Source: Guadua angustifolia (lineage: Eukaryota; Streptophyta; Magnoliopsida; Poales; Poaceae). Taken from it: a stretch of 64,000 bases of DNA. The stretch is from NCBI GenBank assembly GCA_036346375.1, contig CM070508.1:38770862-38834861 (forward strand), given 5' to 3'. The notes under the pieces were generated by a model, which saw only the letters and a list, made by a program, of their open reading frames with translations, was not told where the DNA came from and did no database searches. Below are positions 46,041-56,079 of the stretch, one piece after another. Both the position numbers and the translations under genes were made by a program. Positions within the stretch are counted from its first letter, which is position 1; every line of letters starts with the position of its first letter.

Positions 46041-48170
46041 ATGGCGACAGACAAGTATTCCACCAAGCCTCCAATTTTTTCTGGTGTTGATTTTCCTTTT
46101 TGGAAATCCGGATGGAGTCACATCCTCGCCGGGGCTTTCGATATGGCGAAGGTGAAGCTCCCATATGAGGTTCTGCCGATGAGAACGTCACGGTACGGCA
46201 ATATGGTGACGTTGAGGCAAATGCTAAGGCGAGAACATTCTCATCTGAGGACTCGGCCACGTGAGTATGATCGGTTCTCACCTTCGCTCCGCCCACGAGA
46301 TTTGGGTAACCCTCGATGCTTACCATGAGGGCACTACTCAAATCAAGACCGTGAGGCAGACGATTCAAGCGAGTACAACAAATTTGAACAACGCTGGTGA
46401 GAGTCTCGATGAGTGCTTTGGTCGGTTTACCAAGATTTTGGCGACCTCCGAAAGCAATCGGTTGTATATACCGACTCGTACAATGCTCGGCATTTCTTGA
46501 CCGCACTCGACCTTCGGGTTTGGGAGATGAAGGTGACCACCATTAAGGACACCAGCGATTTGTCGACTCGACTCTTGGCGGGCTTTATTCCGCCTCAAGA
46601 CTCATGAGATTGATGTCGTCTCCCGGAAGACGAAATCTCAGTCGATGGCTTTGGTCACCGATCCCATTGGGTCCTCTTCTAGATTTTCTCTTGACTTTGC
46701 TTCTGGTTTTTCTCTCTCCGCTCTTTCCGACGTAAGCGATGAAATTCTGGAACAATTTCCAGAAAATGAGCTTGCTCTTGTCGCTCAAAAATTTTCCAAT
46801 ATTTACAAAAGAATGAGAGAGAGGAAGAGAGGTGGCATGATCACCTGCTTCGAGTGTGGTGGCCCCAACCACATTCGAGCGAACCGCCCAAAGTCGGAGA
46901 AGGGCAAGAACGACGTCGTGGTTTGGGCAAAACGACTACACCGACAAGAACGCAACAAGAAGCCTCCACTCATGAACCGGCAAGACGAGAAGAAGTACCG
47001 CAACTTCTCCAAGAACAAGAAGTTGTTCCACGGCGTCCTCGCCGCCCTCGGCGACATCAACCTCTCCGACACGGAGACATGGAGCGGCAAGGCGAGGATG
47101 ATCCTGAAGAGAAGAAAGGCGGCGACGACTTTTCCGGCATGTGCTTCATGGCGGCGCCATTGAAGTGGCGACTCGATTTGTCAAATGACACGGATGAGGT
47201 ACCCACCTCTGACGACTTAAATGATGCCTTCAGTAAATTAGGCAAGTTTCATGCTAAGGCTAGGTCGAGGTGTTCTGAGTTAGAGAAGGAGGTAGACCGT
47301 TTATCTCGGGAGTTAGCTTCACTTAAATCATATTCCTCCCGAGACTCTGACAGCTGTACACTCTGTGATGCTTTGCTTGTGGAGCTGGAGAACCTAAGGA
47401 CTTTCCATGATAGTGTGCTTGTTGATCTTGAGAATCTGAAGTTGAAGAATGCTAGTCTGTTGTTATTGATATTCCTGCGATGCTAGTTTTCTCATGCCCA
47501 CACAAATGCTTCTGTAATAATTGCCCTAAATTGCTTGCTGAGATTGATGCCATGAGCTCACACCTTAGAAAGCTTTCCTCTAGAAATGATGAACTTGAGA
47601 TGCATGCTTCTAAGGACCCAGTCAGCTCATGTGAGGGCTGTAAGCAACTAAAACTTGACAATGATGCTTTGAATGTCAAGTGTGATCAACTTGCTAAGGA
47701 TTTACTAGTTAAATCACAAACTGGTTGCTTGCGTGTGTTGGGGTTAATGATGGCGTGGATAAGGTCCACGCAGAGTTTAGGAAGAAATTAAAGAACAAGT
47801 CCATAGGATTAGAGAAGCATCGTGCGTTTCTTGTGAGTCCCTCAAGCTTGAGGCAGCCATGCTAAGGGAGAAAAATAGACGTGCTGGTATCTCTTCTTCT
47901 CTTTCTGGTTCTTCTTCTTCCTCTCACCCCTGTTCTTCTTGCGCTTCACTTTTCCGAGAGTGTCAGTATCTTATGAGCACTCTTGAGAAATTTGTTGGAG
48001 GCAAGAAGAAGCTCAATCTCATTCTAGACCAGTCCAAGATTAGCAGATTCAATCAAGGTCTAGGATTTGATTACTTGGAGCACGCTAGGACTCATCCTCC
48101 TACCATTGTGCGTAGTTCCAAGAGTGGAGAGATAGTGGTTGCTCGGGTTGAGCACCCTTGTGTTTAGGTC
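46041..48170 (+). pseudogene. Copia-F gag with coiled-coil and Cys-rich extension, frameshifted
   Basis: It starts MATDKYSTKPPIFSGVDFPF, continues in other frames with a UBN2-like gag core (AHEIWVTLDAYHEGTTQIKT near 46280-46350), then DVSDEILEQFPENELALVAQ, and a zinc knuckle CFECGGPNHIRANR in which the last Cys is Arg. Next come acidic and coiled-coil segments (KFHAKARSRCSELEKEVDRL; VELENLRTFHDSVLVDLENL) and paired Cys motifs (CNNCPKLLAEIDAM; CEGCKQLKLDNDAL), matching the long gag tail of SIRE/Opie-type copia. At least four frame changes occur, so no capsid protein can be made. Confidence 0.82.
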
Positions 48171-49676
48171 TCTTTGGTGTGGTCCACGGGACTTGACCGA
48201 AGGATGCTTCTCTTGTTTATACGCTCTAACAAGGCAAAGTACACATGCACCTTACGAAGAAGGATGGTCACCTAGTAGATTTCGCTTCAGCGCGCCAAGA
48301 TCACTCGGCGTGGCGTGTTGATGCTCTTAGGGGTATTCGTGGTCATCCCGGACTGAGTGCTCTAAAGCGCCTACTACTACTAAGCGAGTTAGAGAGTCGC
48401 TTTGTTTTTGGGCGGCGTCGAGGACTCGATTTTCATCTTTGTTGATCGAGTTTTAGTCAGGAGTTGCTCGTGGTCGATCTTTCCGCCGTCCTCTTGATAT
48501 TCCTCATTTTTCCCATCGAGGTAGATATCAGCGGCGTGAGGTGTTTTCGGGTAGGAGATTTAGCGACCTCGTTGGGATGGTCGGCCTTTGCACCACAGCG
48601 AGCCAAACCGATGATGACTCCTAGATCTTCCACTAGAGCCGCTTCTTCCGATCTTGTTAGAGTTGAGCGTCGAGAGACACTAGAGTCGATCTTCTTCTTT
48701 TGTGGTTCGGTACTTTGAGGCGTCGTGTAATTGATATTGGGTTCCCAAGTCTTCACTTTATCGATCTTGAGTCTTCTCTTCGACTTGATCGGGTTAAATC
48801 GGATGGGGAAGGAGATGTTTGGATTATTGACTCGGTTGTTCTCGCCATATGACCAGAGATTCTCGTTGGTTCTCTTCCTAGTCCGAGCCCCGGTGATGAG
48901 TTGATCACTTTTGGGGTTGCTTCTTGAGTAGAGTCATTGCTAAAGGTACCAAATGCTGCATTAATGAAAATTTTATTCTTAAGGGCGTTGCCTTAGTGAG
49001 TAAGCTGCAATATAATTTGCTTTACGTTTCTCGGCTTATCGATGACTCTTTCGAGGTAATCTTTAAGAGCAATGCTTGTAGAATCCTCGATTCATCGGGA
49101 GGATTAGTTTATGGGATTTCTAGATTTGGGAGAGTCTTTCGTGCTAATTTTTTTGCATTTCTTCCGGAGACTCTCTTGGTGTTTGATTGCTTCGAGTCCC
49201 GTGATCTCTCCTTCGGCATAGGAGACTTGGTCACATTGGTTTTGATCATTTGACTAGAGTTAGCACCGCGATCTTATTCGTGGTTTGCCCAAACTCAAGA
49301 TGGTCAAAGACTTAGTTTGCTCTCCCCGCCGACATGGCAAGATGGTTCTTGCTTCTCATCCTCCGATCCTTAGTAGTGATGGTGATGCACCAGACAGCTT
49401 TTACACATGGACCTTTGTTGGTCCGGCTAGAGTGCAATCGGCAGGAGGGAAGTGGTATGTCCTTGTCATTGTTGACGATTTTTCGAGATATTCTTGGGTA
49501 TTTTTCATGGCCTCGAAGGATGAGACTTTTCTCACTTGAGGGACTTGTTAGTAGGTTGTCTATTGAGCTCCACGGTGCATTACGAGCTATACGCAGTGAC
49601 AATGGCACCGAAGTTCAAGAATTCCTACTTTGAGAGTTTACGTGTGGAGTCTGGTTTAGAGCATCGTTCTCTTCTC
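48171..49676 (+). pseudogene. Copia-F protease-integrase region, 5' of the CACTA insertion
   Basis: Decayed pol. Recognisable pieces are VIAKGTKCCINENFILKGVA near 48930-48990 with SKLQYNLLYVSRLIDD (the end of the copia protease region), DLVCSPRRHGKM (the GAG-pre-integrase zone) near 49310, and the integrase core start FVGPARVQSAGGKWYVLVIV with VDDFSRYSWVFFMASKDE near 49410-49520. The second catalytic zone (AIRSDNGTE) is near 49590-49610. The frame then reaches GLEH and is cut at 49676 by the CACTA. It continues at 60174. Confidence 0.8.
49674..49676 (+). repeat. Target site duplication (left) of the CACTA element, CTC
   Basis: CTC directly before CACTACTACA. Repeated at 60171-60173. CACTA transposons make 3-bp duplications. 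Confidence 0.85.
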
Positions 49677-50060
49677 CACTACTACAATGAGGCTTATATC
49701 GGCCTTACGATCACGAGCGGTTTTGAAAAACCGTGCGTAATATGGAATATCCTGACGGTTATGTACTCAAACCGTCGATGCATATATCCTGAGCGGTTTT
49801 ATATTACGGTAAATGCGTGATACAAAAATATCACGAGATGGTTTCTAAATATAAAATGCTGTGATGGCTCTGATACTCATTACGAGCGGTTTGAAGTAAA
49901 ACCGTGCGTGATATCCTGACGGTTATATAACACAACCGTCGTAATATCTACAATAATCATTACGAGCGGTTATATTTAGAAACCGTCTGCGATATTCTTG
50001 TATCACGAGGCGTCGTAATATAAAACCATCTGTGATAATACCGTCTCCGTAAAAGCGAGC
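49677..50060 (+). repeat. Left terminus and sub-terminal repeats of the CACTA
   Basis: After the CACTACTACA end, motifs such as ATCACGAGCGGTT and AACCGT(G/C)CGTGATAT alternate in both orientations to about 50050. These are the typical binding-site clusters of En/Spm-type elements. Confidence 0.88.
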
Positions 50061-50745
50061 CTCGATCCACATCCACGCCGTTTATAGGGTTTGGTTTCTA
50101 TGTAGTGGCGGTTTGTGGAAGTGAGGCGATTTTTGAAAAAAGCCATTGATTTGAAGGGTGATATTAGATTCATTTGATTTTGGTGATCTAAGGTTAGTAA
50201 TGAGTTCTCTAATTGCATGCGCATCGAATTCAATATCTGGGTTTGTTAGGACAGAATTAATTTAAAGATTGTTTGATTAGATCTAGTTTAATTGTAGCTG
50301 GATCCATATGTTGTTTGTGATATTTGGTTAGTACTGTGTTTTAATTGCATTATATTCAACATCTATCTTGATAAGGAGGAATTTGATGATTTTTAAGATC
50401 TATCTTGTAGCTAGAACCATGTGTTGGTTGTTTGATGAATAAGGTTAGCTAGTAATGGTTCTATTTGCATAATATAATATTCGATCATGATGTAGCTAGC
50501 TAGCTTGTTAAGATAGAATTTAAAGATTGTTTAGATCTAGCTTATAGATCAATTCAAGTCTTTTGGTGATCTAAGGTTAGTAATGGGTTCTAATTTCATT
50601 ATTATATTGAAGATTAATTTGAATTGTGTTAATTATTTCTTTGTGATGTAATTAAGGTATGTAATTGCATAATTAGTTTAAGAATGTGTGCATCGCACTA
50701 CACAGTGCATAATATTTAACACTAAGTGTTACATGTGTAGCGTAG
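50061..50745 (+). other. 5' non-coding region of the CACTA transposase gene
   Basis: About 690 bases between sub-terminal repeats and the transposase start. It is AT-rich with several direct short repeats of a GATCTAAGGTTAGTAATG-like phrase (near 50187, 50445 and 50570). It probably holds the promoter and a leader intron, but no certain splice pair was fixed. Confidence 0.45.
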
Positions 50746-53312
50746 ATGGATCGAAGTTTGGATGTCTGTTGAGAACCGTCTGAGTCTTGAGTACCTTAAT
50801 GGCGTCTCCACTTTCAAAAGAGCTGCAGAGGAGGATATGTTTAATAAGGGGTGCAATTCATGTCATGTCCGTGCATTGATTGCGAAAATCTGAAGATGTT
50901 TGAAACTTCGTAGTAGATCGAAGCACACTTGATTGAAGGGGTTTCAAAGGGGCTATACATGTTGGACTAGTCATGGCGAAGAGCACAATATCTGAGGAAG
51001 TAGCAAGTAGTGTTAATATAAATCGGCGATGTCAATGATATGTCGGATGATCATATCGATTGTGCTTCCGATGAGGACAGGTTGCACGATGACAATTTGG
51101 ATCAGATGCTACGCGATGCGAAGAAACCTTGATGGCGGGGAATATGGGCAGTTCGGGGCTTAATGGAGGACTCGGAGAAACCTTTGTTCGCAGGGTGCAA
51201 GTTGAAATACACAAGGTTATCATCCGTGCTTCAACTACTCAAATTGAAGGCAAGCAGCGGTTGGTCCAAAGAGTTTCCTGGCATTATTCGTCTATTGGCG
51301 GACATGCTTCGAGAGAAGCGAGTTGCCGACAAGCACCTACAAAGCCAAGCGGGTTCTTTGTCCCTTGGGAATGGAAGTAGAAAGAATACATGCCTGTCCA
51401 AGCATTGTATCTCAGACCGCAAAGAGTACACAAACTTGCATATATGTCGGTGTGCAGCGCATCCGGTACAAGCGTAAAGTCATTAGATGATGATGGCGAG
51501 AGCATTGAGGTGAAAGAAGGTCCTCTGCTAAGGTGGCATGGTATCTGCCTATAATTCCCGTTTGAAGCGTTTGTTTGCGAACCCAAAGGAGGCAAAAGCT
51601 GCATTGCGTTGGCACTTTGAGGCGTAAGAATGATGGAATGCTAAGGCACCTGCTGATTCCATCCGGTGGAGAAACATCGGCAGGAGCTTTCAAAAATTCG
51701 GTGCGGATCGAGAAATATAAGGTTTGGATTAGTCTGAGATGGAATGAATCCTTTCGGTAACATGAAGCGTAGGCATAGCACTTGGCAGTAAATCTCTGTA
51801 TCTACAACCTTCCTCCTTGGTTGTGTATGAAGCGGAAGTACATTATGTTATGCATGCTTATCCAGGACCGAAACAACACAGGAGCGATATTGATGTGTAC
51901 CTAGCTCCATTGGTGGAAGATCTAAAAACAACTGTGGAGTTCTTGGAAGTACACGTATGGGATGCGTACAAGCGAGAGAACTTTACTTTGCCTTTGCTTG
52001 TTGTTACGCACCATAAATGATTACCTGCCCTTGCTAACTTTGTCGGGCAGTACAAAAGGAACCAAAGCTGCACTCCTTTGCTTAGATGATCTGAGAGTTT
52101 ATGGCTGAATCACTCCCATAAAACCGTGTACATGCGTCACCGTAGGTTCCTTGGAGGAATCACCCATATCGCAAGATGAAGCAACTTTTGACGGAAGGAA
52201 CGAAAATGGTCCAGCTCAAAGGCGTTTGAGCGGGAGAGATGTTCATGACATTGTTAAGGATTTGGATGTTGCATATGGAAAGGGGCGTAAGTCAAGTACC
52301 CGTGAAAAGAGCATGTGGAAGAAGAGATCAATATTGCGGGACCTACCTTCTTTGGGAGCACCTAGAAGTTAAGCCCTTTGCATCGATGTCATGCATGTAG
52401 AGAAGAATGTGCGTGACGGCGTGATTGGTCTCTTACTCAACATTAAGGGTAAAACAAAGGATGGTATCAGCATGCGGCTTGACTTGGTCGATATGGGCAT
52501 AAGACACGAATTAGCACCGAAAGAGGCGATAAAGGCCGTGCGTGCTTGGAACACCTTGTTATACTCTGTCAAAGGCGAAAAGAACTGAAGCGTGCGGTGC
52601 TTGCATGGTGTGAAAGTTCCGTCGGTTACTCCTCCAACATGAAGAGACTTGTTTCGTTGCAAGATTTGAAATTACTTAGGCATGAAGTCTCATGATTGTC
52701 ATGTCTTGATGACATAGATGCTCCTATCGCAATTAGAAGTATTTTGCGGTCAAGGTCAGAGACAATCACTAGGCTGTGTTATTTCTTTAACACAATCGCT
52801 TAGAAGGTCATCGATCGAAGGACTAGATGCTCTGCAAAAGTGAGGTGGTGATGACTCTATGTAATCTTGAGATGTATTTCCCTCCATCATTTTTCGATAT
52901 CATGGTCCATCTCATTGTTCACCTTGTGAGAGATAAAGATATGCGGGCTAGTGTTCCTCGTAGCATGTACCCGTTCGAGAGGTACATGGGAATTCTCAAG
53001 TCTTCGTCGGAATCGATCTCGTCCGGAGGTAGCATTGTCGAAGGTTATACAGCAAGAAGAGGCCGTCGAGTTCTGCGTCGATTACATGGCCCGGTCGAAC
53101 CAATAGGTGTGCCTCGATCTCGCCATGAGGAGGCTCGAGTATCGGGACCATCGGAAGAAAGCAATCACGCTGATTCGGTTGCGTATGCTCGAGCCCATTT
53201 CACGGTTTTGCAACACATGGCTGTAGTGTCGGCCTATATCGTCGAGCACAAGCAATGGCTAAGGCAAGAAGAATCCGGCCGCGGCAGAGTCTTGGATCAC
53301 GAGGCAACATAA
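50746..53312 (+). pseudogene. CACTA transposase (TNP2/TnpD type), N-terminal and catalytic regions, broken
   Basis: It starts at the ATG at 50746 with a DRS..SVENRLSLEYLNGV stretch like the transposase-associated N-terminal domain. Segments in changing frames follow: EDSEKPLFAGCKLKYTRLSS (51163), VVWYLP-like and RFKRLFANPK regions near 51530-51600, DIDVYLAPLVEDLK (about 51880-51920), AYKRENFTL, MWKKRSILRDLP (52310), CIDVMHVEKNVRDGVIGLLL (52380-52440) and RLDLVDMGIRHELAP. The DUF4218-type part is 52827-53312: TLCNLEMYFPPSFFDIMVHL, YPFERYMGILK, then AHFTVLQHMAVVSAYI. All blocks of the family occur in the right order, so this is a full-length but frameshifted transposase. It would have cut and rejoined element ends. 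Confidence 0.88.
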
Positions 53313-53961
53313 CCTTGATTCAACAAATGGTTGAAGGGCGACCTATCACTGGGAGCTCGTCGGATGACTCTGTGACATGGTTGGCAAAAGGACCAACTTT
53401 ACGGTTGTCACATGGAAAGGATATGACTTAAATGGGTACACATTTTACACTAGAGATCAGGACATGAAGAGCACAAACCAGAACAGCGGTGTCCGCATAG
53501 ATGCATTCAATAATACCGCTGGGTTGACGAGGAGCTCCTACTATGGGTTCATAGAGGAGATATGGGAGCTCGACTACGTACTTTTCAAGATTCCCCTATT
53601 TCGGTGCCGTTGGGTCCACCTCCAGCACGTGAAGGTTGACAAGAATGGCATCACTACTGTGGACCTCGAACGTGTCGGATACCAAGATGAACCATTCGTA
53701 CTCGCTAACCAAGTTGTTCAAGTCTTCTATGTAACCGACCCGTCCAACAAGAAGCGCCACGTAGTTCTTCAGGGAAAAAGGAGAATTGTCGGAGTTGAGA
53801 ATGTAGTAGATGAGGAAGAGTACAATCAATTTGATGAGTTGCCACCTATCGGAAATGACATCCTGGTCCCAGAAGAACAACACGAGGAAGCAAGCTACAC
53901 ACGCGTCGATCATCATGAAGGGCTAATTTTCGTACAAAAGAATAAGCATGTGGCGGCGTAG
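53313..53961 (+). CDS. CACTA transposase C-terminal domain (DUF4216 type), intact segment
   Basis: From 53377 a clean 194-codon frame carries the DUF4216-like domain: KGYDLNGYTFYTRDQDMKST, NSGVRIDAFN, SYYGFIEEIWELDY, LFRCRWVHL, DEPFVLANQVVQVFYVTDPS, then an acidic tail to the stop at 53959-53961. The ATG at 53377 is probably not the real start. The reading should come from the upstream transposase exon, but a frame break between 53312 and 53390 separates them. This is the best preserved part of the transposase. Confidence 0.75.
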
Positions 53962-54344
53962 TTATGAGAAGGGTGCATTGTCATCATGCTTACTAATTTT
54001 CATGTGTAATAATATTACATTAATGCTATTGTAAAGATGATACGACCCATCATGCTTTGTACATATGATTGTGATGATCTTTGTAAGTAGCTTAATTGTG
54101 AAGCATCTGGATTGATGGAAAAGATGCAAGTATAAAACGAATCATGTCTACTTTGGCAATATGGAAATAGTTGTATGTGATTGCTCTCAGATTTTAGGGT
54201 TTGAATTGAGGATTAGAATCTCCACTTCAACCACAGATGCGATCGATATTACATTAAAGACAACTTTCCCGGAAGATACAACAAAGTAGCATGCAGACAA
54301 GAGTCATTGAAGCTGAACCGACAAGTGAATGTCGATGAGCAGTA
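53962..54344 (+). other. Non-coding spacer after the CACTA transposase
   Basis: About 380 AT-rich bases with no supported gene, probably the 3' untranslated region of the transposase. Confidence 0.45.
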
Positions 54345-54680
54345 TATATCACGAGCGGTTCTTTAACATAACGATGCGGTGATGTTATTTATGCCATGAC
54401 GGTTATGTTACCTAACCGTCGTGATATCTCAACATCGAGCGGTTATATTATATAACCGTCCATGATATCGCCAACATCATGAGCGGTTCTATTATAAAAC
54501 CGTGCGTGATAGCTAAACATCATGATTGTTCTATTATAGAACCGTCTGTGATATTCAACATCACAGACTGTTCTATTATAGAACCGTCTGTGATATTTCA
54601 ACATCACAGACTGTTCTATTATAGAACCGTCTGTGATATCTCATCACAGACAGTTATATTATAGAACAAATGCGTGATGT
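54345..54680 (+). repeat. Internal block of CACTA sub-terminal repeats
   Basis: Nine or more GAGCGGTT / AACCGTC(C/T) motifs with ATCACAGACTGTTCTATTATAG-like units occur between the two genes. The block ends ACAAATGCGTGATG, the same phrase seen just inside the true right end (near 60140-60153), but no CACTA terminus follows. Confidence 0.85.
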
Positions 54681-54759
54681 GCTCTCTCTATATATCTCCC
54701 CTTGAGAGCTCATTCTGGCGCAGCCAAACCCTAACCCTTTGAGGCGTTTTGCCTCCTGG

Positions 54760-54930
54760 CGGCCTCCCCTCGGCGTCCTCCCCTCGGCGTCCTCCCGGCC
54801 TCGGCGTCCTCCGGCGTCCTCCCGGCCTCGGCTCCCCCCCGGCGTCCTCCCCGCCCTCGGCGTCCTCCCCCGGCCTCGGCGTCCTCCCCCTCGGCGTCCT
54901 CCCCTTCGATCGACGTCCTCCCCGGCATCG
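54760..54930. repeat. GC-rich minisatellite of CCTCGGCGTCCTCC-type units
   Basis: About ten imperfect copies of a CCTCGGCGTCCTCC phrase of variable spacing. It creates Pro/Ser/Arg-rich frames on the plus strand and Gly/Arg/Asp-rich frames on the minus strand; neither is credible as a protein by itself. It stands out against the AT-rich surroundings. Confidence 0.85.
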
Positions 54931-56079
54931 ATGTGCTCCCCCTCGGCTGTGTTCTTGTGCATCTCGGGCTTCAACCATGAGTATTTCTAGGGGACTAGCC
55001 ATCGAGCTAGAGGCCGTTTCTCGATCTGGAGGCACTGCCTGGACATTTGCTCTATTTTTCGGTCTTGCAAAGGGGCCAGTCGATCTGCGGCTTGGGGACC
55101 TTGCGTGTGGGCTTAATGTTCATTGATGATTTAGGGGATGGAATAGACTAATTATGACAACAAATCTTAGCAGTCAATTTCACTTTCATATATATATATT
55201 TGATTAGTGTGAGTTAATGATGATTGAGGTTCTTTGGAAGAGTGGTTGATCGAATCGAGTTTTGATGTTGGTTGAAAAGGTCTTTTGTTGGTGATCAAGG
55301 ATGATGTTTGTTTTACGGTTGTTTAGAGCCCGATGGCGATAACTAGTTAAAATGTCTTTGTTACGGTTGGCTAGGAAGCGATGGTACTATGGTTGTTTTT
55401 GGTGCCCGATGAATTAGTTTGGAGATGCTCGCTTAGGTGGTGGTTTAGTGGAGTTTTGATTTACTTTGGTTGTCTATTGCAAAACTGTCTTTATATGCTT
55501 AGTTAGTGAATATGCATATAAGATAACCAATTAGTAGATTTATACTTAACTTTGTCAAGTATTAAATCATTATTGAGATAAAGTTGTCACAATCTAGTCT
55601 ATTACTTGTCCATTGTGGCGAGGAGGGCCTTTAAGGCAACCCGACATCGAGAACATTCAAACAATCAATATGAGCTTTATGCTAATTGCTTTATTAAGTA
55701 TCTTGTACATGTTCATATGTGAGATCTGAGCTTACATTCTATTATTACATTAGCTGTCAAATGGTTGAATCCATATGTATTCTTCTACTTGTCTGCTGTG
55801 TGGATGTCCTAGTTTTAGGGGAGTCTTTGCGAGAAATTTTTATTAAGTTCGGCAACCTCCTAGTTCGCTTCTTTTGCTAAAAGGCTAATAACAAGCCATT
55901 TAGGCTAGTTCTTTTAAAAGGCTAATAACAAGCCATTTAGGCTAGTTCTTTTAAAAGGCTAATAACAAGCCATGGTATCCACAAACTCATTCACTCTAAT
56001 GTGATTTTATTTGTTCTTCACTTTTAGTTACTTTGAAACTATTTTAACTTGTAAAGAAGATGTAGTCCTCTAATCCATA
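54931..56079 (+). other. Region upstream of the second CACTA gene
   Basis: About 1.15 kb. A short frame from the ATG at 54978 (MSISRGLAIELEAVSRSG) could be a first exon, but no homology was seen. The rest is AT-rich and non-coding, with the 37-bp tandem repeat at 55879-55975. Confidence 0.4.
55879..55975 (+). repeat. 37-bp tandem repeat, about 2.6 copies
   Basis: The GGCTAATAACAAGCCATTTA core begins at 55883, 55920 and 55957, an exact period of 37 bases. The copies are nearly identical, so this is a recent expansion. Confidence 0.92.

Noticed and set aside
54749..55126. Pro/Ser-rich frames on both strands at 54654-55126
   Set aside because: They are produced by the CCTCGGCGTCCTCC minisatellite; no evidence for a protein.
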